A DNA stretch of 64,000 nt from Shewanella mangrovi (GCF_000753795.1 NZ_JPEO01000007.1:124001-188000), one strand, 5' to 3'; counted from the first letter of the stretch, positions 16,901-26,358 are shown. The notes: generated by a model not told the origin, from the letters alone. A program made the numbers and translations.

Positions 16901-17867
16901 GGCGCGCATACAACGGCAACACTTCGGTATCACGCAGTTGGCGGCGATTAAGCTGATCCGCCACATCGCGAATTTCACGCTCACCGTTGAGGAACACCAA
17001 AATATCGCCGGGGCCTTCCGCGCACAGTTCATCGACCGCTTTGAAGATGCCTTCCATCAAATCCAAATCGTCATCATCGTCTTGCAGCAATGGCCGATAG
17101 CGAGTTTCAACCGGATAAGTACGGCCACTCACTTCAATCACTGGCGCATCGTTAAAATGCTTGGAGAAGCGATCCACATCGATGGTGGCCGAGGTGATGA
17201 TCAGTTTGAGATCGGGGCGTTTTGGCAGGATCTCTTTCATGTAGCCAAGAATGAAGTCGATGTTCAAACTGCGCTCGTGCGCTTCATCGATAATCAAACA
17301 TTCGTACTGCGACAGCCATTTGTCGTTTGAGAGTTCCGCCAGCAAAATCCCGTCGGTCATCAGCTTGATGTAGGAATCTGGCGCAATCGCATCGGCAAAA
17401 CGCACCTTAAAGCCGACGGTTTGGCCAAGCTCAGATTGCAGCTCTTCGGCTACGCGGCTTGCCACACTGCGAGCCGCCAAACGCCGCGGTTGGGTATGCC
17501 CAATCAAACCACGGGCACCGAGGCCAAGATCCAAACAGATTTTCGGTAACTGGGTCGTTTTACCAGAGCCGGTCTCGCCCGCCACAATCACCACTTGGTT
17601 ATTGATGATGGCCGAAGCGATTTCATCGCGCTTTTGCGATACCGGCAGTTCGTCGGGATAGCTCACCGTCGGCCGTGACGCCATGCGCTGATTGGATTTT
17701 TCAAACGCCGCTTCTGCGCGCTCGGTTAACTTGGCCAGTAACTCAGCTTTTTTAGTGGCATCTTGCAGCGATTTTGATTTGAACAGCTCGCGACGAATGC
17801 GGGCCGCATCCGGCTGATAACAACGGGCTAGATATTCGCGAGACAGAGGAGACAACTTGGCGTTCAA
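13992..17867 (-). CDS. hrpA: ATP-dependent RNA helicase HrpA
   Basis: A 1291-residue DEAH-box helicase, close to the E. coli HrpA length. Walker A GETGSGKTTQ is at 98-107, DEAH at 194-197, then SAT (ITSATID) and the QRxGRxGR motif VI (NQRQGRCGR), followed by HA2/OB-fold domains and the long C-terminal DUF3418 region that distinguishes HrpA from HrpB. E. coli HrpA acts on structured RNA, including fimbrial mRNA processing and rescue of stalled ribosomes. The only usable start upstream of the conserved N terminus is TTG 17867, since a stop precedes it by two codons. It is a single gene with terminators on both sides. Many long antisense open frames here are codon-bias shadows. Confidence 0.96.
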   Translation of the reverse strand: MNAKLSPLSREYLARCYQPDAARIRRELFKSKSLQDATKKAELLAKLTERAEAAFEKSNQRMASRPTVSYPDELPVSQKRDEIASAIINNQVVIVAGETGSGKTTQLPKICLDLGLGARGLIGHTQPRRLAARSVASRVAEELQSELGQTVGFKVRFADAIAPDSYIKLMTDGILLAELSNDKWLSQYECLIIDEAHERSLNIDFILGYMKEILPKRPDLKLIITSATIDVDRFSKHFNDAPVIEVSGRTYPVETRYRPLLQDDDDDLDLMEGIFKAVDELCAEGPGDILVFLNGEREIRDVADQLNRRQLRDTEVLPLYARLSYGEQSKVFKSHIGRRIVLATNVAETSLTVPGIRYVIDPGTARISRYSYRTKVQRLPIEPISQASANQRQGRCGRVGPGICIRLYDELDFNNRPEFTDPEILRTNLASVILQMLSIGLGDIGAFPFIQPPDERNIRDGFLLLEELQAVGRHKGQLKLTKLGQQLASIPVDPRLARMVLEANKLGSLHEVMVVVAALSIQDPRERPIEKQQAADESHRRFADKKSDFVALLNLWNYLKEQQQALSGSQFRKQVKQEFLAYLRIREWQDLYAQLRQSVHDLKWRLNSEPANYEQLHQALLSGLLSQIGFKDANNEYLGTRNRRFFIFPGSPLAKKGPKWLMAAELTETSRLFARSVASIEPEWLEHLGAHLIKKQHNEPHFEAKQGAVIAFENQVLYGLTVVNRRRVQFGPIDPVLAREIFIRSGLAEGQLKLRDKFFSSNLQLLEEVETLEHKSRRRDILVDEDVLFAFYDERVPEGIYNLPLFNRWWRKASRETPELLNFDRDLLMQRDDTHVSALDFPDVWQQHNLRLPLSYRFEPGEEDDGVSLHIPVALLNQVEDKDFDWLVPGLREEKCVALIRALPKPLRRNFVPAPDYAKACVQAMEPFEKSLLDALSYRLLRMSGTKVAAEDYDIASIPVHLRMNFKVEDDKGKLIAQSRDLDGLKAKLQGQVKTAIRQVADKGIEQEAITEWSFGDLPSEYQRSRGNYQVKAYPALVDEGKDVAIKLFDDEQQANKQHRQGVRKLLLINIPSPVKHLQQALPNKAKLAMYFNPFGQVQLLIDDIINAAIQQILDQQALDVRSPEQFEAARDAVRQDLNSAAEQISLKVEAILTAHQRIRKRLKGKISFEIAFAMSDIQAHLDSLVFKGFVEATGWQKLDDIIRYLKAIEMRLDKLPVDPNRDKLHLLSIQNVTEEYKATLAKLPKSLPVPDELANVRWMIEEYRVSCFAQTLGTAYPISEKRILNQLRDF

Positions 17868-17889
17868 AACTCAACATCCAGTAAAAACG

Positions 17890-17922
17890 AAAACGGCGAT
17901 CCTACCAAGGATACGCCGTTTT
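17890..17922 (-). terminator. Terminator of the CBS-domain gene
   Basis: AAAACGGCGATCC pairs with GGATACGCCGTTTT around a short loop, with one bulged base. On the minus strand it is followed by a T-rich run (TTTTCGTTTTT), about 40 bp past the CBS gene stop. Confidence 0.75.
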
Positions 17923-17961
17923 GAATACAGATGAGCACCAATTACATAGTGTAAAAAATGC

Positions 17962-18378
17962 CTATGCTGGCGCCATATAACATTGTTTCATATAGCCGTT
18001 TATTGCAGATAAAACGTTATAGCGATCAATCACCCCTATCACCTGACCATGCTCAACCACTGGGTAAATTTTAGGTTTTTGTCCCAGCATTTGTTCTGCC
18101 AGCAACAAAATACTGTGATCGGGTGACACACTTAACACATCGGTGCGCATCCGATCTTTGACCAAATCAGTTAAATCACAGTAATAGCTGCTCTTTAACA
18201 TGGCCCCCATGCAATCTTGTTGAGATAAAAAACCAACCAGATGGCCATTCGGTGCCACAACAGGTGCTCCCGGCTTATGTTCTTTTAACAGTAATTCCAC
18301 GGCTTGTGCAATCGTCATTTCGGCAGATAGCTTAACCGGAAATCGATCCATAAAGTCTTCTACTCTTAGTGAGTCCAT
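17962..18378 (-). CDS. CBS-domain pair protein
   Basis: A 138-residue protein made of two CBS motifs (about 5-60 and 70-125), the module that binds adenosine nucleotides and usually regulates an attached or partner protein. Recognisable blocks are DFMDRFPVKLSAEMTIAQAVELL, written here only as landmarks DFMD and AEMTIAQAV, then GFLSQQD, and VIGVIDRYNVL in the second motif. No catalytic domain is attached. I chose ATG 18378, which directly precedes the first CBS strand; a TTG at 18426 would add 16 residues. It lies between hrpA and the isoaspartyl peptidase gene on the same strand, and its own terminator separates it from hrpA. Partner unknown. Confidence 0.85.
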   Translation of the reverse strand: MDSLRVEDFMDRFPVKLSAEMTIAQAVELLLKEHKPGAPVVAPNGHLVGFLSQQDCMGAMLKSSYYCDLTDLVKDRMRTDVLSVSPDHSILLLAEQMLGQKPKIYPVVEHGQVIGVIDRYNVLSAINGYMKQCYMAPA

Positions 18379-18473
18379 GTTTCCCCCAAAGAAATCCAAT
18401 GTCTCAACTAAAAGTGTAGTCGGCAATTATTGATAAAGCTTAGAATTTATCGCTTGGCGTTAGCCTGGCAGAG

Positions 18474-19502
18474 TTATTCCTCACGCCAGATCATCACGAC
18501 CGGCTTCTCACCATTCTTGCGACTAGCGCGATACATGCCTTCTGTATTAAACAGCGTAGCGATATTGCCGCGTTGATCGACTGCAATCACACCACCGGTG
18601 CCACCCGCTTTAATCAAGCGGCTATTGATGACTTCATCAGCCGCTTCAATAATGGATTTGTGCTGATATTTCACCCGAGCACAAATATCGCCGGTGACGT
18701 GATAGCGAATGAAGTATTCGCCGTGACCGGTTGCCGACACCGCGCAAACACCATTTTCAGCGTAGGTGCCGGCGCCAATAATCGGCGAATCACCAATGCG
18801 ACCATAACGTTTTGCCGTCATACCACCGGTGGAAGTTGCGGCAGCAAGATTACCCGATTTATCCAGCGCCACCGCGCCAACAGTGCCGAATTTATAGTCT
18901 AAATCGAGCGGATCGATTTTAGCTTGGTAATCATGTTGCTCTGCGGCTGTGATTTTAGCCTTTGCCTTTAATAACTGCTGGTAGCGATGGTCGGTATCGA
19001 AGCTATTAGCGGGCACCAATTTAAACCCTTGAGTTAATGCAAATTCTTCCGCACCGCTGCCGGAAAGCATCACATGCTCCGATTTTTCCATCACGGCTCG
19101 CGCCAGATCAATAGGATGCTCGATATGACTTACGCCAGCGACGGTACCAGCATTCATGGTGCTTCCATCCATGACTGAAGCATCCATTTCATGCTTACCA
19201 TCCCAAGTGTATACCGCGCCTTTCCCGGCATTAAACAGCGGACTCGACTCAAGAATATTTATCGCCTTTTGAATGGCGTCGAGGCTAGTACCACCGTCAT
19301 CTAAAACTTCGTAGCCAGCATTCACTGCCTCGGCTAACTTGGCTTTATATTCTTTAATCTGTTCATCGGTTAAATTGGCTTTGGATATCGTGCCAGCACC
19401 ACCATGAATCACGATTGCAAACGGCGCTTCGGCGGCTGAAGAGGCAAAACAGGGCGAAAATAGCGCAAGTGCTAAAGCAGCAGTTTTTATTTTGGTTTTC
19501 AT
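18474..19502 (-). CDS. iaaA: Periplasmic isoaspartyl peptidase / plant-type L-asparaginase
   Basis: A 342-residue N-terminal-nucleophile hydrolase precursor. Family enzymes cleave themselves in front of a threonine and then hydrolyse beta-aspartyl dipeptides and L-asparagine. The nucleophile is predicted as Thr207 in KFGTVGAVALD, with conserved TSTGGMTAKRYGRIGDSP and a GTG-type glycine loop after it. The N terminus (residues 1-24, ending SSAAEA) is a signal peptide, so the enzyme should act in the periplasm, unlike cytosolic E. coli IaaA. HGGAG (33-37) is the conserved first strand. ATG 19502 is preceded by AAGGAAGC. Likely role: recycling isoaspartyl peptides from damaged protein or diet. 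No obvious operon partner. Confidence 0.92.
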   Translation of the reverse strand: MKTKIKTAALALALFSPCFASSAAEAPFAIVIHGGAGTISKANLTDEQIKEYKAKLAEAVNAGYEVLDDGGTSLDAIQKAINILESSPLFNAGKGAVYTWDGKHEMDASVMDGSTMNAGTVAGVSHIEHPIDLARAVMEKSEHVMLSGSGAEEFALTQGFKLVPANSFDTDHRYQQLLKAKAKITAAEQHDYQAKIDPLDLDYKFGTVGAVALDKSGNLAAATSTGGMTAKRYGRIGDSPIIGAGTYAENGVCAVSATGHGEYFIRYHVTGDICARVKYQHKSIIEAADEVINSRLIKAGGTGGVIAVDQRGNIATLFNTEGMYRASRKNGEKPVVMIWREE

Positions 19503-19636
19503 TTTATTGCTTCCTTGTTAACAGACGTCCTTTTGTAGCGATTTTCATAGCCAATTACAATCTGTCCCTTGCCTGTATGTAGCGCTAGGGTTCACAATTA
19601 GTTTAAGGAAGCTCTTGTAAACCACGGTTATTACAT

Positions 19637-21487
19637 TTGTCTGTTAAACATGCCCTAGCCGCGTTCCCCCTATTCTGCCTATGTAGCTTTAGCAGCTTTT
19701 CGTTATCCGCTATGGCCGATGATAAGCCGTTGCTAAAAGTCAAAATCAACGGCGTTGAAGGCGCATTAAAGCGTAACATCCAAGCCTATTTGGGCGACGA
19801 TCCGGTCACGGATGCGCAGCGCGACGCCTATCTGTTTAATGTTGATGACAGCATTACCAGTGCGCTTGAATCATTGGGGTATTACCACGGTAAATTCAAA
19901 CAGGATTTAGCGCAGACAGAACAAGGTCCCTGGCAACTACAACTCGACATTACCCCCGGAGAAGTAACGCATCTGCAATGGATCAACGTGCGTATTCACG
20001 GGGAGATGTTAGATGACCCAGTGTTTAATCGCTGGTTAAATTCAGTAGCACTAAAGCCTGGCGATAAACTCAACCATGGTGACTACGAGCAAATGAAGTC
20101 ACAGCTATCAGCCATTGCGTTCGCTCGCGGTTATTTTGATGGTGAATATGAACGAGCAGAAATCCGCGTAAATCGCGATCTCAACACGGCACAGATTAAC
20201 TTGATATTTAACTCTGGCAAGCGCTATCGCTTTGGCGATATTACGTTTTCAGGCTCAACGCTAGCGCCGGAGTTATTAGATAAGCTAATTCCGTTCAGAG
20301 CACATGCTAAATACAATACCCGCCGAATTGCCGCATTGAACCAACAACTGCTTGATACCGGCTATTTCGCTTCAATAAAAGTACTACCGCAGATAGATAA
20401 ACTCACAGATGGACAAGTCCCTGTGAAAGCCGAGTTAACCCCCAAGCCTGCACATTCATTTCAAATTGGTTTAGGTGCCGATATCGGTAATAGCAGTCAA
20501 AAAGAGGTAGAACCTCGCGTCAAATTGATCTGGAAAACGCCTCAAGTCAATCGCCATGGCCACTCGCAGGAAACCAGTTTGGAATGGACGCCTGAACGCC
20601 CTAAGGCGTTGTTTACCTATACGATCCCGCTATCACACCCACTAAATGATCAGCTACAGATCAAAGCTGGTATGTTGTGGGACAGTTATGGCGTAAACCA
20701 GACGTTTGATGAAGAACGTGGTGAATTTACGAATTCAGGGCAGCTAGAATCCCGCAAAAAGATATTGGGCGTTGCCCGTAATAAGCGCATTAGCGGTTGG
20801 TTGTTCTCTTACTATGTTAATGGCCTGCAGGAAAGCTACAACCAATCGGGCGAAGCCTATGATCCTATGTTCGTGATGTTAGGCAGTAGTATCAGCAAAA
20901 CAGTACGTAGCGATAATACGCTCGATCCTAAAGCGGGTTACCGTCAGCTCTACAGCGTTGAATATACAGACCCAATATTAGGCTCTGATATCCGACTTAC
21001 GAGGTTAAAGGCGCAGTTAAAGTGGATAGATACCTTCTTTGAAAAACATCGCTTTGTCTCGCGCCTCGATTTGGGCGTAAACCTTACCGCTAGCGGCGAG
21101 CTAGCTGAGATCCCGCCATCGCTGCGCTATTTTGCCGGCGGTGATCAAAGCATCCGCGGTTTCAGCTACCAAGAACTCGGTCCTTACATTGAATATACCA
21201 ATGATGACGGCGTACTGGCTCGGCAAGTTGTCGGTGGCCGTTACCTTGCTGTTGGCAGCCTAGAGTATCAATATTACGTCACCCCCACTTGGCGTGTTGC
21301 AGCGTTTGTGGATGGTGGTAATGCGTTTGATGCCGGCCAGCTTGATCCGGTTGTATCGGTAGGGGGCGGTGTACATTGGATTTCTCCGCTCGGACCGGTC
21401 AAATTAGATGTGGGATTTGGTGTAAAAGATCCTCAAGTCGATTACAGCACTTGGCGTATTCACTTAACGATGGGGACTGAGCTATGA
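19637..21487 (+). CDS. tamA: Translocation and assembly module subunit TamA (Omp85 family)
   Basis: A 616-residue outer-membrane protein with a signal peptide ending LSAMA, three POTRA domains (about 30-270) and a 16-strand Omp85 barrel carrying the lid-loop motif SIRGF (YFAGGDQSIRGFSYQELGP region, 490-515) and the C-terminal barrel strand LKLDVGFGVKDP-type repeats. TamA pairs with TamB to insert some outer-membrane proteins and to help lipid transport. TTG 19637 is the only start between an in-frame stop at 19604 and the signal peptide; the ribosome-binding site is weak. The stop overlaps the tamB start in ATGA, so the two are translationally coupled. Confidence 0.95.
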   Translation: MSVKHALAAFPLFCLCSFSSFSLSAMADDKPLLKVKINGVEGALKRNIQAYLGDDPVTDAQRDAYLFNVDDSITSALESLGYYHGKFKQDLAQTEQGPWQLQLDITPGEVTHLQWINVRIHGEMLDDPVFNRWLNSVALKPGDKLNHGDYEQMKSQLSAIAFARGYFDGEYERAEIRVNRDLNTAQINLIFNSGKRYRFGDITFSGSTLAPELLDKLIPFRAHAKYNTRRIAALNQQLLDTGYFASIKVLPQIDKLTDGQVPVKAELTPKPAHSFQIGLGADIGNSSQKEVEPRVKLIWKTPQVNRHGHSQETSLEWTPERPKALFTYTIPLSHPLNDQLQIKAGMLWDSYGVNQTFDEERGEFTNSGQLESRKKILGVARNKRISGWLFSYYVNGLQESYNQSGEAYDPMFVMLGSSISKTVRSDNTLDPKAGYRQLYSVEYTDPILGSDIRLTRLKAQLKWIDTFFEKHRFVSRLDLGVNLTASGELAEIPPSLRYFAGGDQSIRGFSYQELGPYIEYTNDDGVLARQVVGGRYLAVGSLEYQYYVTPTWRVAAFVDGGNAFDAGQLDPVVSVGGGVHWISPLGPVKLDVGFGVKDPQVDYSTWRIHLTMGTEL

Positions 21488-24400
21488 CCAAACAGTCCTC
21501 CATACCACCTCAAGACAGAAACGATACGCATAACACCGTTGGTTTACGCGTACGTCGTTGGCTTAAAAATACCGTACGCAGCCTAATTTACGTGCCGCTA
21601 TTGTTACTACTGATAATAGCCTTGCTTGTCGCTACACCTTTTGGCAGCAATGTTACTGTCAAGTTGGCAAATCAATGGGTTCCCGGATTAACGCTGCAGT
21701 ATCGAAGTGGCTCACTCAACAGTCATTTATCACTTGAAAATATTCGATGGCAAAATAACAACATTGATATCAAACTCGCCAAAGCCGAATTTGATTGGCG
21801 TCCACGGTGCTTACTTAAAGCTGAAGTTTGCGTCGATGCCTTGCACGCTGACGAGATTAATGTTGCCATTCAAACGTATGATAATAATCAAGTTGACGAT
21901 ACCAAACAGAAAGCGAAAGACGAGCTTGAACAGTCCAACTTTGCGCTGCCGTTTAAGATTAGCTTAGGCAACGCTAACTTGAATACTATTGATATCAAAA
22001 TCAATAAAATGCGCTACCAAGCAGAATCTATCGATATTAATGCCGACTGGGGTCAACAAGGCATCATTGTCCAGCGATTAGTCGGCCGCGAACTAATGTT
22101 AGCCCCCGGCAGCGCTGATAAATCGGCGAATGACGATGACACTTGGCCATTAGCGAACTTACCGACTGTGGCTGTCCCCTTTCCTATTCAAGTGAAGATG
22201 GCGCGTTTAGAAGGAACCACGCTTGAGCTAGCCGATACTAAAGAGCAGTTTCCGCTATTGGTATTATTGGGACAGATCAATAGAAGTCACCTAGACGTGG
22301 CGCAACTGACCTTGGTACATCGCTTTGGCGCCATCTCGGTAAAAGGCAGCGCCGATTTAACGGCAAATTACCCGGCAAAGCTACAAGCGCAAATTGCCAT
22401 GGAACAACTGCCAGGAAGCGATGAAAAAATCGTGCAAGATGCACAGCTGTCGCTGCAGGGGGATATGGCTAAACTCTCCTTAACAGCGTTCCTCAGCGGC
22501 ACCCAAAATGCCGAACTCGATGCTGAGATTGCACTAAGCGATCCAGCACTGCCCTATCAAATTAACATCAATCATGGTCAGCTACAGTGGCCATTTAATC
22601 AACCGCAATATCGTACCGAGGCGTTAACATTAACCAGTCAGGGATCTTTAGCGGCGCAACAGGCCACGCTTAATGGCACGCTGTTTACACCGTTCGTGGA
22701 AGCCGTCACGCTTAACGGCACAGTTCATCACCAACAGCAGCAACTTGATTTAGATAACCTCAATGTTGAAACGTCAGCGGGTAATGTCACATTTAATGGC
22801 TTACTAAATTATGCTAAAGGGCTTAATTGGCAGTTAGATGCCCAAGTAGCTGACCTCAATCTCGGGGCAATTAATCTGGTTACACAAACCGGAAAAACGC
22901 CCCTCTCACAGGCTTCAACCGCATCAGCGTTTCGTCTACCAGACAGTAATATTGCTGGACCAATCACGAGCAGCGGCCAATACCAGCAAGGCCATTGGCG
23001 TATTGCCTTAGAGAATATCGCCCTCACTGGCAGTGCCGATCAACTGCCGTTTGCATTACAAGGTAATGTTAATGCCAGCGACGGTTTTACCCTTCATTCT
23101 GATGGATTGACGCTGACTGCCCTTAACAGTCGATTCTTTGTTAAAGGCAATGCTGGCGAATCTTGGGATCTTGAGGGCGAGCTAAAAGTGCCTGATCTCG
23201 CGCAATGGTTGCCAAAGGGTTACGGCAATCTCAATGCCAATTTATCGGTCGATGGTGATGCACAGCAGCCGCGAGTTAAGGTAGATGGCAAACTTCTTGC
23301 GGCTGGCTGGCAAGGTTACAAAATCGAGGCACTAACAATTGCGGGGCACTATCAACCGCTGCAGCAGCACCAATTTGAATTAGCACTAAACAGCGGTCAC
23401 ATCAGTCTGCAACGAAGGCTGTTAGGACGTCTACAAGGCGAGCTAAGCGGTAATCTTAGTAAGCAGCAGTTTATGCTCAGCTTAGCGGGTGAAAATAGCG
23501 TTACACTCACCGGACATAATCAGTATGACACGTCCACCCAAGCGCTCGCCTTAGCAATAAACCAACTGGAAACGAGTGGAAATGCGGGTCATTGGTCGCT
23601 CGACCAGCCAATTACAGTTGAATGGGCGCAATCTTCCAAAGCCGGCAGTGTGACTCCCTTTTGCTTGAGCGCGATAGACAATCAACTCTGTCTGCGTAAC
23701 CAGGTGGATTTGCAGCAACCTAAACTGGATATCAACTATCAAGGCCAACCTAGCAAAGCATTAGCGGCATTTTTACCCAATGGCATTAATTGGCAAGGTT
23801 CAGCCAGCATGCGTGCTCTGATCGATTTGCCGTTAAATGCTAAGCCAACTGCGGATATCGCCCTTAACTTTGACGCTGGCACAGTCACATTTACTCAGCA
23901 AACGAAAAACAGCGAGACCGTTAACTATCAAGCTGGCAGTATTTTGGCCACATTAACTGCAGATAGCTTCCACAGCGATGTGTCATTAGATGCGGGCGAG
24001 TTAGTGAAAGTTGATGCTAATGTCGATATCAGCACAGATCCGCGCCATCAGCTAAGTGGGCAGATCAACGTTAATCGGTTTAACCTGAAGTTTTTTGAGC
24101 AAGTAATCCCCCAGTTTCAAACGCTCGAAGGTTTGCTTAGCTCAAACATCATGCTGTCAGGAACTCTTGCCGAACCTTTAATTCACGGTAATGCAGCGCT
24201 TACCCAAGCCGCACTAGTGTTGAGCAATAATCCGACTAAGATTGATGAGTTGCTGCTTAACGCTGATTTTGACGGCCAACATGTTCAGTTAGCGGGCGAC
24301 TGGCAAATGGGTAAAGGTAGAGCGGCGGTAACCGGTGACATTCGTTGGCCAAATGGCAAGGCCGAAGGCAACATCTATGTAAAAGGCAATAAGCTCACCG

Positions 24401-25335
24401 TTATTCAGCCGCCGTTAGCAATTTTAAACGTGTCACCCGATCTCCAAATAGCCCTTGGCGACACTATTCATATCAGCGGCAATGTCGATATTCCAACGGG
24501 CTCAATTACCATTACGCAACTTCCTGCTGGCGGCGTTAGTGTATCGCAAGACGTCGTATTTGATGACACTCAAGCCGAACAGATAGCTCAGCAAGCGAGT
24601 ACGCCAGTTACGGCCGATATTGGCATCAATATCGGTGACAAGTTGAAAATTGATGGCTACGGGTTAAAAGCCATGCTCAGCGGCACCTTAAACCTGCAGC
24701 AGCAAGTGGGCAAGCCAGTCCAAATCTACGGCAATATAAATCTTAAGGAAGGCACCTATAAGTTTATGAGCCAGACGCTGACGATCTCTCGGGGTGAGCT
24801 GCAGTTTATTGGCCCACCACAAGTCCCTACATTGAATATTGAAGCGATTCGAGAAATCAAAGACGAAGATATGGTGGCAGGGGTGCGCATTACGGGCAAT
24901 GCGCTGAAACCCGAGGTAACACTATTTTCTAACCCACCGAAAGAGCAGGCCGAAATCCTATCCTACATTTTGCAGGGTAAAGGCTACGATAGCAGTAGTG
25001 ACAACAGCAGCATGATGATCGGCGCAGCGATTTCTCTCGGCAGCCAATTCAGCGGTGGCGGCTCAGCCATGGGCAACATCAGCAATACTGCTGCTGGTTT
25101 GGTGGAAATGTTTGGCTTTAATAACGTCCAGCTTGATACCGACAACGAAGGTAAAGTCGCCATCAGTGGTTATATTGGCAAAGATTTGATGCTGAAGTAT
25201 GGTGTTGGAGTATTCACTCCAGGCTATGAAGTCACAGTGCGGTACTATCTGTTATCACAGTTGTATCTGGAGTCCGTCTCCAGCGCGATTGGCCAATCGC
25301 TTGATATCTATTACACCTTTGATATTGATAACTAA
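21484..25335 (+). CDS. tamB: Translocation and assembly module subunit TamB
   Basis: A 1283-residue AsmA-like/DUF490 protein. One N-terminal membrane anchor (about 33-58, VPLLLLLIIALLVATPFGS) is followed by a very long repetitive beta region that forms the hydrophobic groove spanning the periplasm. The C-terminal DUF490 block includes GTYKFMSQTLTISRGELQF and NPPKEQAEILSYILQGKG. TamB carries phospholipid between membranes together with YhdP and YdbH and works with TamA in outer-membrane protein assembly. The start ATG overlaps the tamA stop by 4 bp. A bidirectional terminator follows 20 bp after the stop. Length is near the E. coli protein (1259). Confidence 0.95.
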   Translation: MTKQSSIPPQDRNDTHNTVGLRVRRWLKNTVRSLIYVPLLLLLIIALLVATPFGSNVTVKLANQWVPGLTLQYRSGSLNSHLSLENIRWQNNNIDIKLAKAEFDWRPRCLLKAEVCVDALHADEINVAIQTYDNNQVDDTKQKAKDELEQSNFALPFKISLGNANLNTIDIKINKMRYQAESIDINADWGQQGIIVQRLVGRELMLAPGSADKSANDDDTWPLANLPTVAVPFPIQVKMARLEGTTLELADTKEQFPLLVLLGQINRSHLDVAQLTLVHRFGAISVKGSADLTANYPAKLQAQIAMEQLPGSDEKIVQDAQLSLQGDMAKLSLTAFLSGTQNAELDAEIALSDPALPYQININHGQLQWPFNQPQYRTEALTLTSQGSLAAQQATLNGTLFTPFVEAVTLNGTVHHQQQQLDLDNLNVETSAGNVTFNGLLNYAKGLNWQLDAQVADLNLGAINLVTQTGKTPLSQASTASAFRLPDSNIAGPITSSGQYQQGHWRIALENIALTGSADQLPFALQGNVNASDGFTLHSDGLTLTALNSRFFVKGNAGESWDLEGELKVPDLAQWLPKGYGNLNANLSVDGDAQQPRVKVDGKLLAAGWQGYKIEALTIAGHYQPLQQHQFELALNSGHISLQRRLLGRLQGELSGNLSKQQFMLSLAGENSVTLTGHNQYDTSTQALALAINQLETSGNAGHWSLDQPITVEWAQSSKAGSVTPFCLSAIDNQLCLRNQVDLQQPKLDINYQGQPSKALAAFLPNGINWQGSASMRALIDLPLNAKPTADIALNFDAGTVTFTQQTKNSETVNYQAGSILATLTADSFHSDVSLDAGELVKVDANVDISTDPRHQLSGQINVNRFNLKFFEQVIPQFQTLEGLLSSNIMLSGTLAEPLIHGNAALTQAALVLSNNPTKIDELLLNADFDGQHVQLAGDWQMGKGRAAVTGDIRWPNGKAEGNIYVKGNKLTVIQPPLAILNVSPDLQIALGDTIHISGNVDIPTGSITITQLPAGGVSVSQDVVFDDTQAEQIAQQASTPVTADIGINIGDKLKIDGYGLKAMLSGTLNLQQQVGKPVQIYGNINLKEGTYKFMSQTLTISRGELQFIGPPQVPTLNIEAIREIKDEDMVAGVRITGNALKPEVTLFSNPPKEQAEILSYILQGKGYDSSSDNSSMMIGAAISLGSQFSGGGSAMGNISNTAAGLVEMFGFNNVQLDTDNEGKVAISGYIGKDLMLKYGVGVFTPGYEVTVRYYLLSQLYLESVSSAIGQSLDIYYTFDIDN

Positions 25336-25356
25336 ATATCGTCTCTCTGGGGACAC

Positions 25357-25384
25357 AAAAAAAGCGCCCTAAGGCGCTTTTTCA
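25357..25384. terminator. Bidirectional terminator between tamB and rplY
   Basis: AAAGCGCC (25361-25368), loop CTAA, GGCGCTTT (25373-25380), with an A run on the left and a T run on the right, so it serves both converging genes. Confidence 0.85.
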
Positions 25385-25401
25385 TTTTGAACACTTAGCT
25401 A

Positions 25402-25689
25402 TTAAGCGTATACAAAATCAACGTGTTCAATAACTGGCTTGTAAACGTGACGCTGCATAGCTTGAGCACGTACAGGCACTTCTTTACCGTCCAGAACGAT
25501 AGTCAGAACGCTAGAGTAGAAGTCGTCGTTAGTTTGAACGTTGATGATATCTTTGTGATCAAACACAATTGATACAGGCTCTTTACCAGTACCATAGATA
25601 ACACCTGGAACTTTACCCTCACGACGCAGGCGGCGGCTCGAACCTTTCCCGATCTCCGTGCGGATAGCGGCTGGAATTGTATAAGACAT
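25402..25689 (-). CDS. rplY: 50S ribosomal protein L25
   Basis: A 95-residue 5S rRNA-binding ribosomal protein, the short form without the CTC extension. The start [20 protein letters not shown] matches the family, with the conserved [15 protein letters not shown] segment and a C-terminal HVDFVYA. I chose ATG 25689 rather than the in-frame start at 25707, which adds six residues not typical of the family; GAGAG lies upstream. It is monocistronic, with the terminator shared with tamB. Confidence 0.97.
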   Translation of the reverse strand: MSYTIPAAIRTEIGKGSSRRLRREGKVPGVIYGTGKEPVSIVFDHKDIINVQTNDDFYSSVLTIVLDGKEVPVRAQAMQRHVYKPVIEHVDFVYA

Positions 25690-25809
25690 AACAATACTCT
25701 CAATCAATTAGATAAATAGGGGCTACCATTTTCGACCAACGGTAACCAGTGCAAAATGCGCGCGGATATTAACACAACCAATGCGCAGCAACAACAATTA
25801 AACCGTTAA

Positions 25810-26358
25810 CTACCAGCGGCGAACCGGTCCGCAGTCAACATGTACAAAACCAGATTTTGGGTAATACCCAACACCACCAAGCTTTAACTCAAGGGCGGCG
25901 TGGCGCACATCCTTAAGTGGCACCCCCGGAATGCACAAATCGACCGCCATTCCTTTCATATGAAAGCTTTTCTTTGCAACACCGTTGCTATGCGCAGCCA
26001 ACATGGCGTTGGTCTTAGGCGAACGATAGCCAGAAATGACATGCACTTCTTTATCGGTGGCGAGCTTTTGCTGCAGTTTATAGATGATATCAAAAACACG
26101 TTTATCCATAGGTGCTTCAATATTTTGTCGATGATCACGCATCAGATGATTGAACGACTCCAGAGTCTCACCTAAATACGCGCCCTCTTCCCAATAAACG
26201 CCCTGCTGGTGCTCTCCGGTATGGATATTATAGAAACTCAAAAAACGACTTCCTTTCGTTGAGCGACTAGCAAAAGCTTCAGCGGGAACCAGCGACATTA
26301 ATGCCGCGCCACCTAGGCCTTTGAGTAATTGACGACGTGTGGGACAAGATAAAGACAC
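25810..26358 (-). CDS. mepK: Tat-exported murein endopeptidase-like protein (M15/DUF882, MepK family)
   Basis: A 182-residue precursor with a twin-arginine signal (TRRQLLKGLGGAALM, about 7-21) ending near AFA30. The mature domain is the DUF882/YcbK fold of the M15 peptidases. The zinc ligands are visible as His133 and Asp140 (HMKGMAVD) and His173 (FVHVDCGP). E. coli MepK cleaves mDap-mDap (3-3) crosslinks. The gene lies just downstream of an LdtD-type L,D-transpeptidase, the enzyme that makes those crosslinks, and ldtD-mepK adjacency is the same in E. coli. The 132-bp gap allows either a shared or a separate transcript. Function is well supported by family and context. Confidence 0.9.
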   Translation of the reverse strand: MSLSCPTRRQLLKGLGGAALMSLVPAEAFASRSTKGSRFLSFYNIHTGEHQQGVYWEEGAYLGETLESFNHLMRDHRQNIEAPMDKRVFDIIYKLQQKLATDKEVHVISGYRSPKTNAMLAAHSNGVAKKSFHMKGMAVDLCIPGVPLKDVRHAALELKLGGVGYYPKSGFVHVDCGPVRRW

